Notes under the pieces: generated by a model
Seen by the model: only the letters and a program-made list of their open reading frames with translations
What the model was told of the DNA's origin: nothing
Databases searched by the model: none
Position numbers and translations under genes: made by a program
In this document: positions 1 to 8,478 of the stretch, piece after piece
How positions within the stretch are numbered: position 1 is the stretch's first letter
How the letters are laid out: each line of letters begins with the position of its first letter
NCBI GenBank assembly: GCA_036676195.1
Contig: JAKFDK010000063.1
Location: 1-64,000 of the forward strand
From: JAKFDK01 sp036676195
Lineage (GTDB): Bacteria > Bacillota > Sulfobacillia > Symbiobacteriales > ZC4RG38
Direction of reading: 5' to 3'
Length of the DNA stretch: 64,000 nt

Positions 1-2
1 GT

Positions 3-422
3 GAGTTCGGTAAGCCCGGAGAGTTCGGTCAGCCTGGCAAGCCCGGCGAGTTCGGCCAGCCCGGTCAGCCTGGTCAGCCTGGTCAGCCCGGTCAGCCTGG
101 CCAGCCTGGTAACCCAGCCCCGCCCCCGCATGGCGGTGATGGTGGCAACTTCAAGGGTAACGGCGGCGGCACCCCGCCCCCGCCCCCGGCGAACGGCGGA
201 GGCGGCAACTTCGGTGGTAACGGTGGCGGTGGCAACCCGCCCCCGCCCCCGGCGAACGGCGGAGGCGGCAACTTCGGTGGTAGCGGTGGCGGTGGCAACC
301 CGCCCCCGCCCCCGCATGGCGGCGATGGTGGCAACTTCAAGGGTAACGGCGGTGGCAACCCGCCCCCGCCCCCGGCGAACGGCGGTGGCGGTGGTGGCCA
401 GCCTCCGGGCCATCGGCCCTAG
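3..422 (+). CDS. Collagen-like Gly-X-Y / Gly-Pro-Asn low-complexity protein, C-terminal part
   Basis: Reading from base 3 gives 139 codons with no stop until TAG at 420-422; the start lies left of the window. The first third is collagen-type Gly-X-Y triplets (GEF, GKP and a run of GQP). The rest alternates five-proline blocks with Gly/Asn-rich blocks containing NFGG or NFKG. The regular Gly periodicity exists only in this frame, which is why I prefer it to the Ser/Val/Arg-rich frame starting at base 1. Bacterial collagen-like proteins are usually surface or spore-surface filaments; that role is inference here. No anchor or sorting signal is visible at the C-terminus, which ends PPGHRP. A strong terminator follows. 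Confidence 0.75.
   Translation, partial: EFGKPGEFGQPGKPGEFGQPGQPGQPGQPGQPGQPGNPAPPPHGGDGGNFKGNGGGTPPPPPANGGGGNFGGNGGGGNPPPPPANGGGGNFGGSGGGGNPPPPPHGGDGGNFKGNGGGNPPPPPANGGGGGGQPPGHRP
174..299 (+). repeat. Two tandem 63-bp units inside the collagen-like gene
   Basis: Units at 174-236 and 237-299 differ by one base (AAC to AGC, Asn to Ser). Each encodes a five-Pro block followed by a Gly/Asn block. Two further related blocks flank them (HGGDGGNFKG type). Near-identity at the DNA level suggests recent duplication and possible length variation. Confidence 0.85.
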
Positions 423-450
423 CATGTAGGATCATCACCCAATCACGCAC

Positions 451-486
451 AGAGCGTTCACCTTTCGGGGTGAACGCTCTGTTTAT
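451..486 (+). terminator. Intrinsic terminator of the collagen-like gene
   Basis: A perfect 12-bp stem, AGAGCGTTCACC (451-462) with GGTGAACGCTCT (469-480), has a six-base loop and is followed by GTTTAT. Confidence 0.8.
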
Positions 487-538
487 CACGTGGTCCTGGA
501 AAGAACACTGACTAGTATGCTGCAGGGGGAATGAGCGA

Positions 539-796
539 ATGGGCAATGAGGACTGGGTAACTGTGGCGAGTCCAGGGACCGACCTGGAGGCGGCCCTGCT
601 GAAAGGCTTACTTGAGGGCGCAGGTATTGGTGTCCGGACGCGGCCCCGAGGTTTTAAGACCCTGGCCGGTGCCTTCGGTGGGGCCAACCTGCCGGGAGCC
701 GTCGATTTACTGGTGCATCCGGACGACGTGTATGAGGCCAAGCTGATCCTGCGCGCAGAGCCGGATGAACCAGGCGCTTTGGAACCGGACCCATAA
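539..796 (+). CDS. DUF2007-type small protein (putative signal-transducing protein)
   Basis: An 85-residue protein. The N-terminus (DWVTVASPGTDLEAALLKGL) and the later segment LLVHPDDVYEAKLIL match the pattern of the DUF2007 family, small ferredoxin-like-fold proteins of unknown role. A GGGGGA ribosome site at 525-530 fits ATG 539; the nearer ATG at 531 runs into a stop after nine codons. It stands alone between the terminator of the upstream gene and the ABC transporter operon. The C-terminus is acidic and Pro-rich. The family call is from sequence pattern only and no function is claimed. Confidence 0.65.
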   Translation: MGNEDWVTVASPGTDLEAALLKGLLEGAGIGVRTRPRGFKTLAGAFGGANLPGAVDLLVHPDDVYEAKLILRAEPDEPGALEPDP

Positions 797-889
797 ACGC
801 GCAGAAATCAGGGAACGCGCCGACCGGGTTGCTTTCCAGGGCGCAGGAACTTTGTTGAACCAGGGGGCAAACCCAGTAGAGGATTTTGC

Positions 890-910
890 AAATAATAATC
901 GAAATTATTT
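890..910. promoter_or_regulatory. AT-rich inverted repeat upstream of the ABC operon (candidate operator)
   Basis: AAATAAT (890-896), a seven-base spacer and ATTATTT (904-910) form a perfect 7-bp dyad. It lies about 45 bases upstream of the lipoprotein start and stands out in a GC-rich region. A regulator-binding role is inference. Confidence 0.5.
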
Positions 911-956
911 GGCGCAACTATGACGGGACTAAAGGATCTTTGAGGAGGCTAACACC

Positions 957-1823
957 ATGCGGTTCCCGTTTACCGCCGCGGCTCTGGTGCTCCTGGTGTC
1001 CGTGTTCCTCACGGGCTGTGCCGGCCGGCCGGCCGACAACAGTGCCCGCGACGCAGCGAGCCCGGAACCAGCCAGGGCAGACACCGCACCGGCACCGGCT
1101 GCCGCCAGTGGGCTGCCCGAGCGGGTGGTCAAGGCCGGCAAAATCACATTTGGCAGCGACACCACCTATGCACCCATGGAGTTCATGGATAAAGATGGTC
1201 GGACCCCGATCGGGTTCGACGTGGATCTGGCCAAGGCGCTGGCCGCGAAGCTGGGTGTGCAGGCAGAAATCATCTCAGTGGAATGGAACGGCATCATGAC
1301 CGGTCTGCTCGCAAAGCGCTATGATGCCATCATCAGTTCCATGAACATCACCCCGGACCGTCTGAAGGAAGTCGACTTCATCGAATATGCCCGGATGCCG
1401 CAGGTGTTTGTCACCCGCAAGGACACGCCACCCATCCGGACAGAAGCGGATCTGGCCGGTCGCGTCATTGCGGTGCAGGCCGATACCACCTCCATGGAGT
1501 GGGTGGAAAAGCTCCCGAAGGAAAAGCAGCCCAGGGAAGTCAAAAAGTTCGTGGACAATACGGCCGTCTATCTGGAGGTTCAGAATAAGCGGGCTGAAGG
1601 CGTAGTCACCGATGAGGCGGTCGGCCGCTACTACGCTATGCAGAGCCCGGACATCTTCGCTGTCACCGGGGTGGCCATTGCCCCGGAGCCAGTCGGCATA
1701 GCTGTGAACAAGGACGATCCGGAACTGAAGGCGGCCCTGCAGCAGGCGCTGGACGCACTCAGGCGAGAGGGCAAGTATGCCGAGATCGCCCGGAAGTGGT
1801 TCGGCGGCGAACTGGGCAGGTAA
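957..1823 (+). CDS. Polar amino acid ABC transporter, substrate-binding lipoprotein
   Basis: A 288-residue solute-binding protein of family 3. Residues 1-21 are a lipoprotein signal ending in the lipobox LTGC (Cys21), followed by an Ala/Pro-rich linker to about residue 55. The mature domain begins KAGKITFGSDTTYAPMEF, and GFDVDLAKALAAKLG and the C-terminal YAEIARKWFGG are typical of His/Gln/Arg-binding proteins. It would be anchored to the outer face of the membrane and deliver an amino acid to the permease encoded next. GAGGAGG lies ahead of ATG 957. The exact substrate cannot be read from the sequence. A terminator separates it from the permease, which would give excess binding protein. Confidence 0.93.
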   Translation: MRFPFTAAALVLLVSVFLTGCAGRPADNSARDAASPEPARADTAPAPAAASGLPERVVKAGKITFGSDTTYAPMEFMDKDGRTPIGFDVDLAKALAAKLGVQAEIISVEWNGIMTGLLAKRYDAIISSMNITPDRLKEVDFIEYARMPQVFVTRKDTPPIRTEADLAGRVIAVQADTTSMEWVEKLPKEKQPREVKKFVDNTAVYLEVQNKRAEGVVTDEAVGRYYAMQSPDIFAVTGVAIAPEPVGIAVNKDDPELKAALQQALDALRREGKYAEIARKWFGGELGR

Positions 1824-1836
1824 GCTGGAGCAGTCC

Positions 1837-1865
1837 GCCCCGGAGCCGCAGCTCCGGGGCTTTTT
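1837..1865 (+). terminator. Intra-operon terminator between binding protein and permease
   Basis: GCCCCGGAGC (1837-1846), loop CGCA and GCTCCGGGGC (1851-1860) are followed by TTTTT. A leaky stop here would lower permease/ATPase levels relative to the binding protein, a common arrangement in ABC operons. Confidence 0.85.
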
Positions 1866-1899
1866 CCCTGTCGCCGGGCCGAGGGGGGGACGAAAGCAG

Positions 1900-2577
1900 G
1901 TGAGCGGCTCACAGGGGTTCTGGTCCTTCTCGATTGAAATTGTGATCCCGCAGATCTTGTTTGCTATGAAATGGACGCTTCTGCTGCTGGCCACGTCGGC
2001 CACCCTGGGGACGCTGGTCGGCCTGGCCGCCGCCCTCATGCGCATTGCCCGCACCGGCCCGTTACGGTGGCTGGCCGGCACCTATGTCACGATCTGGCGC
2101 GGAACGCCGCTCCTGCTGCAGGTGTTATTTATCTATAACGGCCTGCCCATGATCTACGAAAAGTTTAATGTCATCGATTCCTTCACCGCTGCCACTCTGG
2201 CCCTGGGACTGAACGCCGGTGCCTACATTGCGGAGATCATCCGGGCGGCTGTTCAGTCCATTGACCGCGGCCAGATGGAGGCGGCCCGGTCACTGGGCCT
2301 CTCCCATGGGCAGGCGTTACGAACTGTCATCCTGCCCCAGACCTTCCGCCGGTTGATTCCGCCTATGGTCAATGAACTGGCGGCACTTTCCAAGGACACA
2401 TCTCTGGCCATGGTCGCCAGTCTGCAGGAAGTCATGCGGACCGGAGCCCACCTGGCCTCGAAGTACTTCCGACCAGTGGAGGCTTACCTGTGGGTGGCGC
2501 TGGCCTACCTGAGCATCACACTGGCCCTCACCGCCCTGGCCAACCATTACGAGCAGCGGTTGGAGGCGAAGGAGTAA
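1900..2577 (+). CDS. Polar amino acid ABC transporter, permease
   Basis: A 225-residue HisM/GlnP-type permease. GTG 1900 is chosen because GAGGGGGG precedes it and upstream codons would translate the terminator. The protein has about five membrane helices, and the EAA loop EAARSLGLSHGQALRTVILP contacts the ATPase. The N-terminal part (FAMKWTLLLLATSATLGTL) is typical of the family. Its stop overlaps the ATPase start (TAATG), implying translational coupling. Probably works as a homodimer, since only one permease gene is present. Confidence 0.92.
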   Translation: MSGSQGFWSFSIEIVIPQILFAMKWTLLLLATSATLGTLVGLAAALMRIARTGPLRWLAGTYVTIWRGTPLLLQVLFIYNGLPMIYEKFNVIDSFTAATLALGLNAGAYIAEIIRAAVQSIDRGQMEAARSLGLSHGQALRTVILPQTFRRLIPPMVNELAALSKDTSLAMVASLQEVMRTGAHLASKYFRPVEAYLWVALAYLSITLALTALANHYEQRLEAKE

Positions 2578-3314
2578 TGTCAGGGCCAATCATTCGCGTG
2601 GAGAACTTGCACAAGTGCTACGGCAAGGTAGAAGTACTCAAAGGCATTGATCTGGCGGTCAGCCGGGGTGAGGTCGTCTGCATCATCGGCCCCAGCGGCT
2701 CGGGCAAGTCCACGCTGTTGCGCTGCATCAACCGCCTGGAGACCTGCGACCGGGGGCGGGTCCTGATCGACGGCCAGGAGATTTCGGCAGCCGGGGAGGT
2801 GGAATTGAACCGACTGCGCAGTCAGGTGGGCATGGTCTTCCAGCGTTTTCACCTGTTTCCCCACCTCACCGTCACGGAAAACATCACCCTGGCACCCCGG
2901 CAGGTCAGAAAGCTGCCGCCGGAACAGGCGGCGGCGCTGGCCGGGGATTTGCTGCAAAAGGTCGGGCTGGCCGACAAGGCGGAGCAGTACCCTTCCCGCC
3001 TGTCTGGCGGTCAGCAACAGCGGGTGGCCATCGCCCGGGCGCTGGCCATGGCGCCCAAGATCATGCTGTTCGACGAACCCACCTCGGCCCTGGACCCGGA
3101 ACTGGTCGGTGAAGTGCTCCAGGTTATGCGTGATCTGGCCCGAGAAGGCATGACCATGTTGGTGGTGACCCATGAAATGGGTTTCGCCCGTGAGGTGGCA
3201 CACCGCGTCCTTTTTATCGATCAGGGGACCATCCTGGAGGCCGGGCCGCCGGCGCAGATTTTCGACCGTCCGGCCAACCCGCGCACCAGGGAGTTTCTGC
3301 GCAAGGTACTATAA
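2577..3314 (+). CDS. Polar amino acid ABC transporter, ATP-binding protein (GlnQ-like)
   Basis: A 245-residue ATPase. It has Walker A GPSGSGKST at about residue 36, the Q-loop in VFQRFHLFPHLTV, signature LSGGQQQR, Walker B LFDEPTSALDPE and the switch His in VVTHEMGFA, all intact. The length and the ALDPELVGEVL segment are typical of the polar amino acid uptake family. It powers import through the permease encoded immediately upstream, with which it overlaps by one base. It is the last gene of the operon and is followed by a strong terminator. Confidence 0.95.
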   Translation: MSGPIIRVENLHKCYGKVEVLKGIDLAVSRGEVVCIIGPSGSGKSTLLRCINRLETCDRGRVLIDGQEISAAGEVELNRLRSQVGMVFQRFHLFPHLTVTENITLAPRQVRKLPPEQAAALAGDLLQKVGLADKAEQYPSRLSGGQQQRVAIARALAMAPKIMLFDEPTSALDPELVGEVLQVMRDLAREGMTMLVVTHEMGFAREVAHRVLFIDQGTILEAGPPAQIFDRPANPRTREFLRKVL

Positions 3315-3324
3315 AGCGGTGTAA

Positions 3325-3376
3325 AACCGATCACCCCTTGTCCGCTGAGCGGCAAGGGGTGATCGGTTCGTTTTTA
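3325..3376. terminator. Bidirectional intrinsic terminator
   Basis: AACCGATCACCCCTTG (3325-3340) pairs with CAAGGGGTGATCGGTT (3353-3368), and CGTTTTTAC follows on the plus strand. It lies between convergent genes, the ABC operon and the minus-strand gene ending at 3374. Confidence 0.85.
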
Positions 3377-4363
3377 CTTTTCGGGTAACAGCCCGTGCGC
3401 CTGCAAAGCCTGGACAGCAGCTCCGGGCCATACCGGAGCGGCATAGTAGCGCCCGGGATCCAGGGCGCCCAGGGAGGCCACGGCCCTGGCGTCGCTGTCC
3501 AGCAACACTCCGGCGGCCCCCTTGTATAGCCACAGGGCGGGTACAGACAATTCCTCCAGGCGACCGCGTACCCGCCACACAGGGCCACTCCAGCCACCCT
3601 GCAGCGCCACCTTCTCCCAGCCGACCGGTGTGCTCGGATCGACCACCAGCACCAGCGGTAGATCCGCCCCCAGGGCCTTGTGGAGGACAATCATGTCCTG
3701 AACGAGGTCTGGTTCGGGCTGGCGGGGCGCCCACAATACGGCCGGGCCCTTCACCTTGACAGGTTGCCCGTCCAGCGATTCTGTAGGAAACTTGAACACG
3801 CTCCAGCCGTCCCGCGGGGCCACCGGGCCGTCGGCTGCGTGCACACGCCACTCGTCATGTTCATGCACGACCTGCAGTTGGAAATAACCTCGGGCCTGTT
3901 TGCCCGCCTGGGTGTACTCACTCCAGATCAGCACTTCGGCATATTCGGGACCAGACCCGGGTAACGGGCCGCCGCGCAGGGGCCGGATCTGCAGCGCTTT
4001 CAGGTCAGCCAACCGCTGCGCCGCCGGTGCATCGGCGGCCAGCAGGCTGCCCACGCTCTGGTCGTCGCCGGCGCCCAGCAACTGCAGGAGCGCCCGTGCC
4101 GCTTCTGTTGGCGTGGTGGCGGGCGCAACTTTCGCCAGAGCCTGCTTCGGAGGGGGAGGGGCGGGCGCCCATGCGGCCGGCCAAAGGACAGCAAAGAGAA
4201 CGGCGGTGATGGTGCCCACGCTCAGCGCCCCGGCCATAAGGCCGAGGGTGCGCAGCCATTTACCCGAACGGGACGCTTTTTGGGGGGGCCGGGCGGGCGG
4301 ACCCGGCCGGCGCGCTTGTGTTGGGTTGCTCTGTGGTTGCATGACAAGGGTTCTATTCGTCAT
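3374..4363 (-). CDS. Membrane-anchored extracytoplasmic protein of unknown function
   Basis: A 329-residue protein. About 35 basic, Pro-rich residues precede one membrane helix (LGLMAGALSVGTITAVLFAV) and a Pro-rich linker. The outer part has two regions: an NTF2-like or DUF4878-like stretch (TEAARALLQLLGAGDDQSV, then YFQLQVVHEHDEWRVHAADG), and a C-terminal stretch (PAVLWAPRQPEPDLVQDMIV, then LPLVLVVDPSTPVG) resembling a thioredoxin-like fold. It has no cysteines, so no redox activity is expected. ATG 4363 is preferred to 4396 because AGAAGG lies upstream. It is divergent from the deacetylase gene with only about 45 bases between them. The fold guesses are weak. Confidence 0.6.
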   Translation of the reverse strand: MTNRTLVMQPQSNPTQARRPGPPARPPQKASRSGKWLRTLGLMAGALSVGTITAVLFAVLWPAAWAPAPPPPKQALAKVAPATTPTEAARALLQLLGAGDDQSVGSLLAADAPAAQRLADLKALQIRPLRGGPLPGSGPEYAEVLIWSEYTQAGKQARGYFQLQVVHEHDEWRVHAADGPVAPRDGWSVFKFPTESLDGQPVKVKGPAVLWAPRQPEPDLVQDMIVLHKALGADLPLVLVVDPSTPVGWEKVALQGGWSGPVWRVRGRLEELSVPALWLYKGAAGVLLDSDARAVASLGALDPGRYYAAPVWPGAAVQALQAHGLLPEK

Positions 4364-4408
4364 AAGACGGGCATAACCTTCTGTAAGGACAAGCATGGAG
4401 GTTGACGC

Positions 4409-6175
4409 ATGGCAGTGGGACGCTGGTGGACAGGTCTGGTCTTTCTGGCCTTTACCGCTGTGGCCGCCGGAATCGTCCGGGCGGAGTCATCGAATCCGGC
4501 TGCCGGTGTGCAGGTCGCCGGCATCTTGCAGACCCGCCTGGGGGCCGCGCCCGAATGGGCCGCGGTGGTGGCGGTTGAACCGGCCGCAGCGGTGGCGCAG
4601 GCCACTGAGGCGTTGGCGGCATGGCTGCAGCGGCGCTGGCCGGCGACGGAGCCGCTGGCGGCCAGCGGTTTATCCGGCCATCTGGCCCGCCGGGCAGCGA
4701 GGGAGGCCGGCGTGTGGACTCCCCGGGAATTCTGGGCCGGGGTGCAGGCAGACGCAGTCCTGGTGCAGGCCGAGCGGGCCCGGGGCGCAACCGTGGCGGC
4801 GGGCCGCCCGGAAGCAGCTCCATCCCCGGCCGTTTATGCCGCTGAGGCGAGGCTGTTCTGGTACCGCTATGAATGGGTGCAGCGCCCCCGGGGTGAATCG
4901 CTCTGGACTGCCCTTGCGGCTGCCGACGCCGGGGGCAAGGATGCCCTGAGTTATCAATTGGTGCGGCGCCTGTGGGGCTATTGGACGACCTACGTGACCG
5001 AGGGTCGGCCCACACCGCTGGACAACCTGCTGGCCGATGTGGACGGCGACGGGCTGCCGGCCGGCCTGGAAGCGGAAATGGGGACCGACCCGGACAAGAG
5101 CGACACCGACGAAGACAGCCTGCCCGATGGCTCGGATCCGGAGCCGCTGGTCCGGGGCATTGCCGTCTGGGTCGATGGCCAGCCCCTGGACCTGGCTGAT
5201 GCGCAGCCGCTGGTGGCCGACGGACAGGTCATGCTGCCGCTGCGGCCCGTGTTCACCGCCCTGGGAGCAGAGGTGCGGTGGGATCCGGCCACCGTGCGGG
5301 CAGAGGCCAGCCGCGCCGGCCGTTCAGTCCGACTACAGGCGGATACCAGCCGGGTCCTCATCCGAGACGGTCAGCGCCGGCGGCGGGTCACCCTGCCCGC
5401 GGCGCCGCGTTTGGTCGGCGACCGGCTCTATGTACCGCTGCACGTGGTGAGCGAGGCCCTGGGGGCAGCCGTGGAATGGCAGGGGGCAACGCGCAGCGTC
5501 CGGGTCACCTCCGGCGCAGCACCGGCCCTCGCCCCGGCTGACCCGCGCAAGATCGTCTACCTGACCATCGACGACGGTCCCAGCCTGGAACTGACCGGCC
5601 GGGTTCTCGACATTCTGGCGGATTATGAGGTGCCTGCCACCTTCTTTGTGGTGGGGACGAACGTGGTACGGAATCCGGCCCTGGTGCGGCGGATGGTAGC
5701 CGAAGGGCACGCCGTGGGTAATCACTCCTGGGACCACAACTGGGACAACGTGTACGCCTCGCCACAGAGCTTTGCCGAATCACTGGAACGGGCCGGTGCG
5801 GCCATTGCCGCCGCCACCGGACAACAGCCGCCGCTGCTCGCCCGTGTGCCGGGCGGACGGGGCACAGGCTATCTGAATGGCCGGGACAGGGCTGCCTACT
5901 GGGCAGAAGCTGCCTACCACGGCTACGTGCTGTTTGACTGGAACGTTTCCATTGGCGATGCGGCCCCCGGCCAGCTCGTCCCCGCCCGAGGTCTGCTGGA
6001 GAACCTGCGGCGGGGTGTGCAGATGGCCGGACCGGGCCCGTATGTGGTGCTCATGCACGACGCTCCGTCCCACCACACCCCCACCGTGGAAGCCCTGCCC
6101 CGCCTCATTGAGTGGTTGGAGGATGAGGGCTATGAGTTCGGCGTGCTGACGCCGGATGTAACCGTTGGCCGCTAG
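4409..6175 (+). CDS. Secreted polysaccharide deacetylase with calcium-repeat and stalk domains
   Basis: A 588-residue exported enzyme. A signal peptide (about 1-25) is followed by an unknown Ala-rich region to about 205. Residues 209-246 hold Asp-rich thrombospondin-type-3-like calcium motifs (DVDGDGLPAGLE, DKSDTDEDSLPDGSD). Residues 250-370 form a copper-amine-oxidase N1-like stalk domain, common in Firmicute wall proteins. The NodB domain from about 380 has TIDDGP (388-389 DD), zinc-ligand His 439 and 443 in NHSWDH, then RVPGG, FDWNVS and VLMHDAPS, so all five motifs are present. It probably removes acetyl groups from peptidoglycan or another wall glycan. GGAGG precedes ATG 4409. Confidence 0.92.
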   Translation: MAVGRWWTGLVFLAFTAVAAGIVRAESSNPAAGVQVAGILQTRLGAAPEWAAVVAVEPAAAVAQATEALAAWLQRRWPATEPLAASGLSGHLARRAAREAGVWTPREFWAGVQADAVLVQAERARGATVAAGRPEAAPSPAVYAAEARLFWYRYEWVQRPRGESLWTALAAADAGGKDALSYQLVRRLWGYWTTYVTEGRPTPLDNLLADVDGDGLPAGLEAEMGTDPDKSDTDEDSLPDGSDPEPLVRGIAVWVDGQPLDLADAQPLVADGQVMLPLRPVFTALGAEVRWDPATVRAEASRAGRSVRLQADTSRVLIRDGQRRRRVTLPAAPRLVGDRLYVPLHVVSEALGAAVEWQGATRSVRVTSGAAPALAPADPRKIVYLTIDDGPSLELTGRVLDILADYEVPATFFVVGTNVVRNPALVRRMVAEGHAVGNHSWDHNWDNVYASPQSFAESLERAGAAIAAATGQQPPLLARVPGGRGTGYLNGRDRAAYWAEAAYHGYVLFDWNVSIGDAAPGQLVPARGLLENLRRGVQMAGPGPYVVLMHDAPSHHTPTVEALPRLIEWLEDEGYEFGVLTPDVTVGR

Positions 6176-6221
6176 CACGGGGGGAATGGCCGGGCGGACA
6201 GGCCGGGCGGTATAGCTGAAC

Positions 6222-6251
6222 TTGAGACCGGTACGGCCCGGGGGGTATAAT
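6222..6251 (+). promoter_or_regulatory. Sigma-A-type promoter for murT-gatD
   Basis: TTGAGA (6222-6227), an 18-base spacer and a perfect TATAAT (6246-6251) lie about 47 bases upstream of the chosen murT start. The ATG at 6250 overlaps the -10 box, so it cannot be the start of a gene transcribed from here. Confidence 0.75.
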
Positions 6252-6297
6252 GGGGGGACAAGCCCGGAATGTGCATGCAGCGGAGTTGACCCCAACC

Positions 6298-7728
6298 ATG
6301 CGACTCAGGACACTTGTGGCCCTCTGGGCTGGTAAGCTGACCATCGCAGCGGCCCGGAGCCTGGGCCGGGGTGGTTCCACACTTCCCGGGCGTCTGGCCC
6401 GGGCCGTGGACGGCACCATCCTGATCCAACTGGCCCGGGCGCCCCGCCTGGGCAACGTAAGCGTCACGGGTACCAACGGAAAGACCACCACCGCCAAAAT
6501 GCTGGACAGCATTCTGGCGGCGGCCGGGCACAAAGCAACCCACAATCGGGCAGGGGCGAACCTGATTGGCGGCATCACCGCCGCCTATATTGCCGGTGCC
6601 GACTGGCTGGGCCGGGTGCGGGGCGATATCGGGCTCATGGAAGTGGATGAGGCCACCATGCCCCGGGCCTGCCGGGAAATCGGACCCGGCACTGCCGTGG
6701 TGACCAACTTTTTCCGTGACCAGCTTGATCGCTACGGTGAATTGCAAACCACAGTGAGTCTGGTCAGGACGGGGCTCGCCGGGGTGGCGCCAGGCGGGCG
6801 GGTGGCCCTGAATGCCGACGACCCATTGTGTGCTTCCCTGGGGGCGGCCGAACTGGTTCCGGAAACCGCGGCAGCCGCCGAAGAGGCACCGGTGCTGCCG
6901 CTCTACTACGGCATTGAGGACCCGGGCGTGGCTGCCGACCGGGCGCAGCACACCGTTGACGTGCGCCACTGCGTGCGGTGCGGGCATCTGCTGAAATACG
7001 AACTGTATTACTACGCCCACCTTGGCCGGTACCGGTGTCCCACCTGCGGACTGGTCCGGCCCCGGCCGGAAGTATACGCCCGCCGGGTGCTGGCCATGGA
7101 CGCCGTCAGTTCCCGCTTTATCCTGGTGACTCCGGCCGGCGAACTGGAATGCCACCTGCGGGTACCGGGTCTGTACAACATTTACAACGCTCTGGCTGCG
7201 GCTGCAGGCGCACTGGCCCTGGGGTTGGAACCGGTGGCGATCAAGGCCGGGCTGGAAGCAGCCACCACCGCCTTCGGGCGGATGGAACGCCTGGCCATTG
7301 GGGACCGCGAAGTGTTTCTGGCGCTGGTCAAAAACCCGGTGGGATACAACGAGGTACTGCGCACCGTTCTGGACGCCGGCACCCGCCGCAGCCTGCTCCT
7401 GGTGCTCAACGACCTGTATGCCGACGGCACCGACATCTCCTGGATCTGGGACGTTGACTTTGAAAGGCTGGCCGCCGCCCAGGAGGATCTGAACTTTATC
7501 CTCTGCTCGGGCCGGCGGGCAGAAGACCTGGCGGTCCGGCTAAAATACGCCGGGATCGATCCGACCAAAGTGGCGGTGGAAAAGGACCTGAAAAAGGCTC
7601 TGGAGCAGGGGCTCAACTTTATACTCCCCGACGAACTCCTGTATATTCTGCCTACTTATACGGCCATGCTGGCCATGCGCGACATCCTGGTCCGCCAGGG
7701 TCTGGTCGGTAAGTTCTGGGAGGTCTGA
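6298..7728 (+). CDS. murT: Lipid II isoglutaminyl synthase, MurT subunit
   Basis: A 476-residue Mur-ligase-like ATPase that activates the gamma-carboxyl of D-Glu on lipid II; GatD supplies ammonia, giving D-isoglutamine. P-loop GTNGKTTT lies near residue 60. A four-Cys zinc ribbon typical of MurT (CVRCGH then CPTCG) lies near 230-255. The C-terminal DUF1727 region contains NDLYADGTDISWIWD with the Asp of the shared catalytic triad. ATG 6298 fits the family start (MRLRTLVALWAGKL) and lies downstream of a good promoter. The gatD gene starts three bases after its stop. Confidence 0.96.
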   Translation: MRLRTLVALWAGKLTIAAARSLGRGGSTLPGRLARAVDGTILIQLARAPRLGNVSVTGTNGKTTTAKMLDSILAAAGHKATHNRAGANLIGGITAAYIAGADWLGRVRGDIGLMEVDEATMPRACREIGPGTAVVTNFFRDQLDRYGELQTTVSLVRTGLAGVAPGGRVALNADDPLCASLGAAELVPETAAAAEEAPVLPLYYGIEDPGVAADRAQHTVDVRHCVRCGHLLKYELYYYAHLGRYRCPTCGLVRPRPEVYARRVLAMDAVSSRFILVTPAGELECHLRVPGLYNIYNALAAAAGALALGLEPVAIKAGLEAATTAFGRMERLAIGDREVFLALVKNPVGYNEVLRTVLDAGTRRSLLLVLNDLYADGTDISWIWDVDFERLAAAQEDLNFILCSGRRAEDLAVRLKYAGIDPTKVAVEKDLKKALEQGLNFILPDELLYILPTYTAMLAMRDILVRQGLVGKFWEV

Positions 7729-7731
7729 TCC

Positions 7732-8478
7732 ATGCACAGGCCGCCGGTCCGCATCTGCAGCCTCTACCCCGAACTGCTGAACATTTACGGGGACCGGGGC
7801 AACGTGATCACCATGGTGCAGCGTGCCCGCTGGCACAACCTGGAGCCCATCGTTGCTGAAGTCGCTCTCGGAGCACCTGTTGACTTTGCCGCCTGTGATC
7901 TGCTGCTGATCGGCGGCGGGCAGGACCGGGAACAGAAGATCCTGGTCAACGATTTTGCCGCCCGCGGCCCGGACCTGGCTGCCGCCATTCAGGACGGGCT
8001 GGCCATGCTGGCGATCTGCGGAGCGTACCAGCTCATGGGTCGCCACTACCTGACTGCCGACGGCGAAAATCTGCCCGGATTAGGGATCTTTGATGCCTGG
8101 ACCGAGGCGTCCAAAGATCGCATGATCGGGAATGTGGTCGTTGAAACGGAACTGCTGGGAGCGGCGCGGACGGTGGTGGGGTTCGAGAACCATTCCGGAA
8201 AGACCTATCTGGGGCCTGGCGCCCGCCCCCTCGGCCGGGTTCTGAAGGGACACGGCAACAACGGACAGGATGGGCGAGAAGGCCTGGTTTACCGCAACGC
8301 CGTCGGCACCTATCTGCACGGCAGCCTGCTGCCCAAGAATCCGCAGTTGGCGGACTGGCTGTTGCAGCGTGCCCTCGACCGCCGGTACGGCGGTGCCATC
8401 CAGTTAGGACGCCTGGATGACGAGTTTGAGGAGCGTGCCCATGCCGCTGTCGTCCGTCAGGTATTAGGCAAGAGTTAA
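7732..8478 (+). CDS. gatD: Lipid II isoglutaminyl synthase, GatD glutaminase subunit
   Basis: A 248-residue class I glutamine amidotransferase of the CobQ/CobB type. The nucleophile is Cys96 in AICGAYQLMG and the catalytic His is His196 in GTYLHGSLLPKNP. The N-terminal SLYPELLNIYGDRGNV is characteristic of GatD. It frees ammonia from glutamine for MurT, encoded directly upstream in the same operon. The length matches the family. The unit ends in a hairpin that overlaps the stop codon. Confidence 0.96.
   Translation: MHRPPVRICSLYPELLNIYGDRGNVITMVQRARWHNLEPIVAEVALGAPVDFAACDLLLIGGGQDREQKILVNDFAARGPDLAAAIQDGLAMLAICGAYQLMGRHYLTADGENLPGLGIFDAWTEASKDRMIGNVVVETELLGAARTVVGFENHSGKTYLGPGARPLGRVLKGHGNNGQDGREGLVYRNAVGTYLHGSLLPKNPQLADWLLQRALDRRYGGAIQLGRLDDEFEERAHAAVVRQVLGKS

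Noticed and set aside
1..429. Ser/Val/Arg-rich open frame starting at base 1 and antisense Pro-rich frame 92-358
   Set aside because: Shadows of the collagen-like repeat; the Gly-X-Y period is in the frame from base 3.
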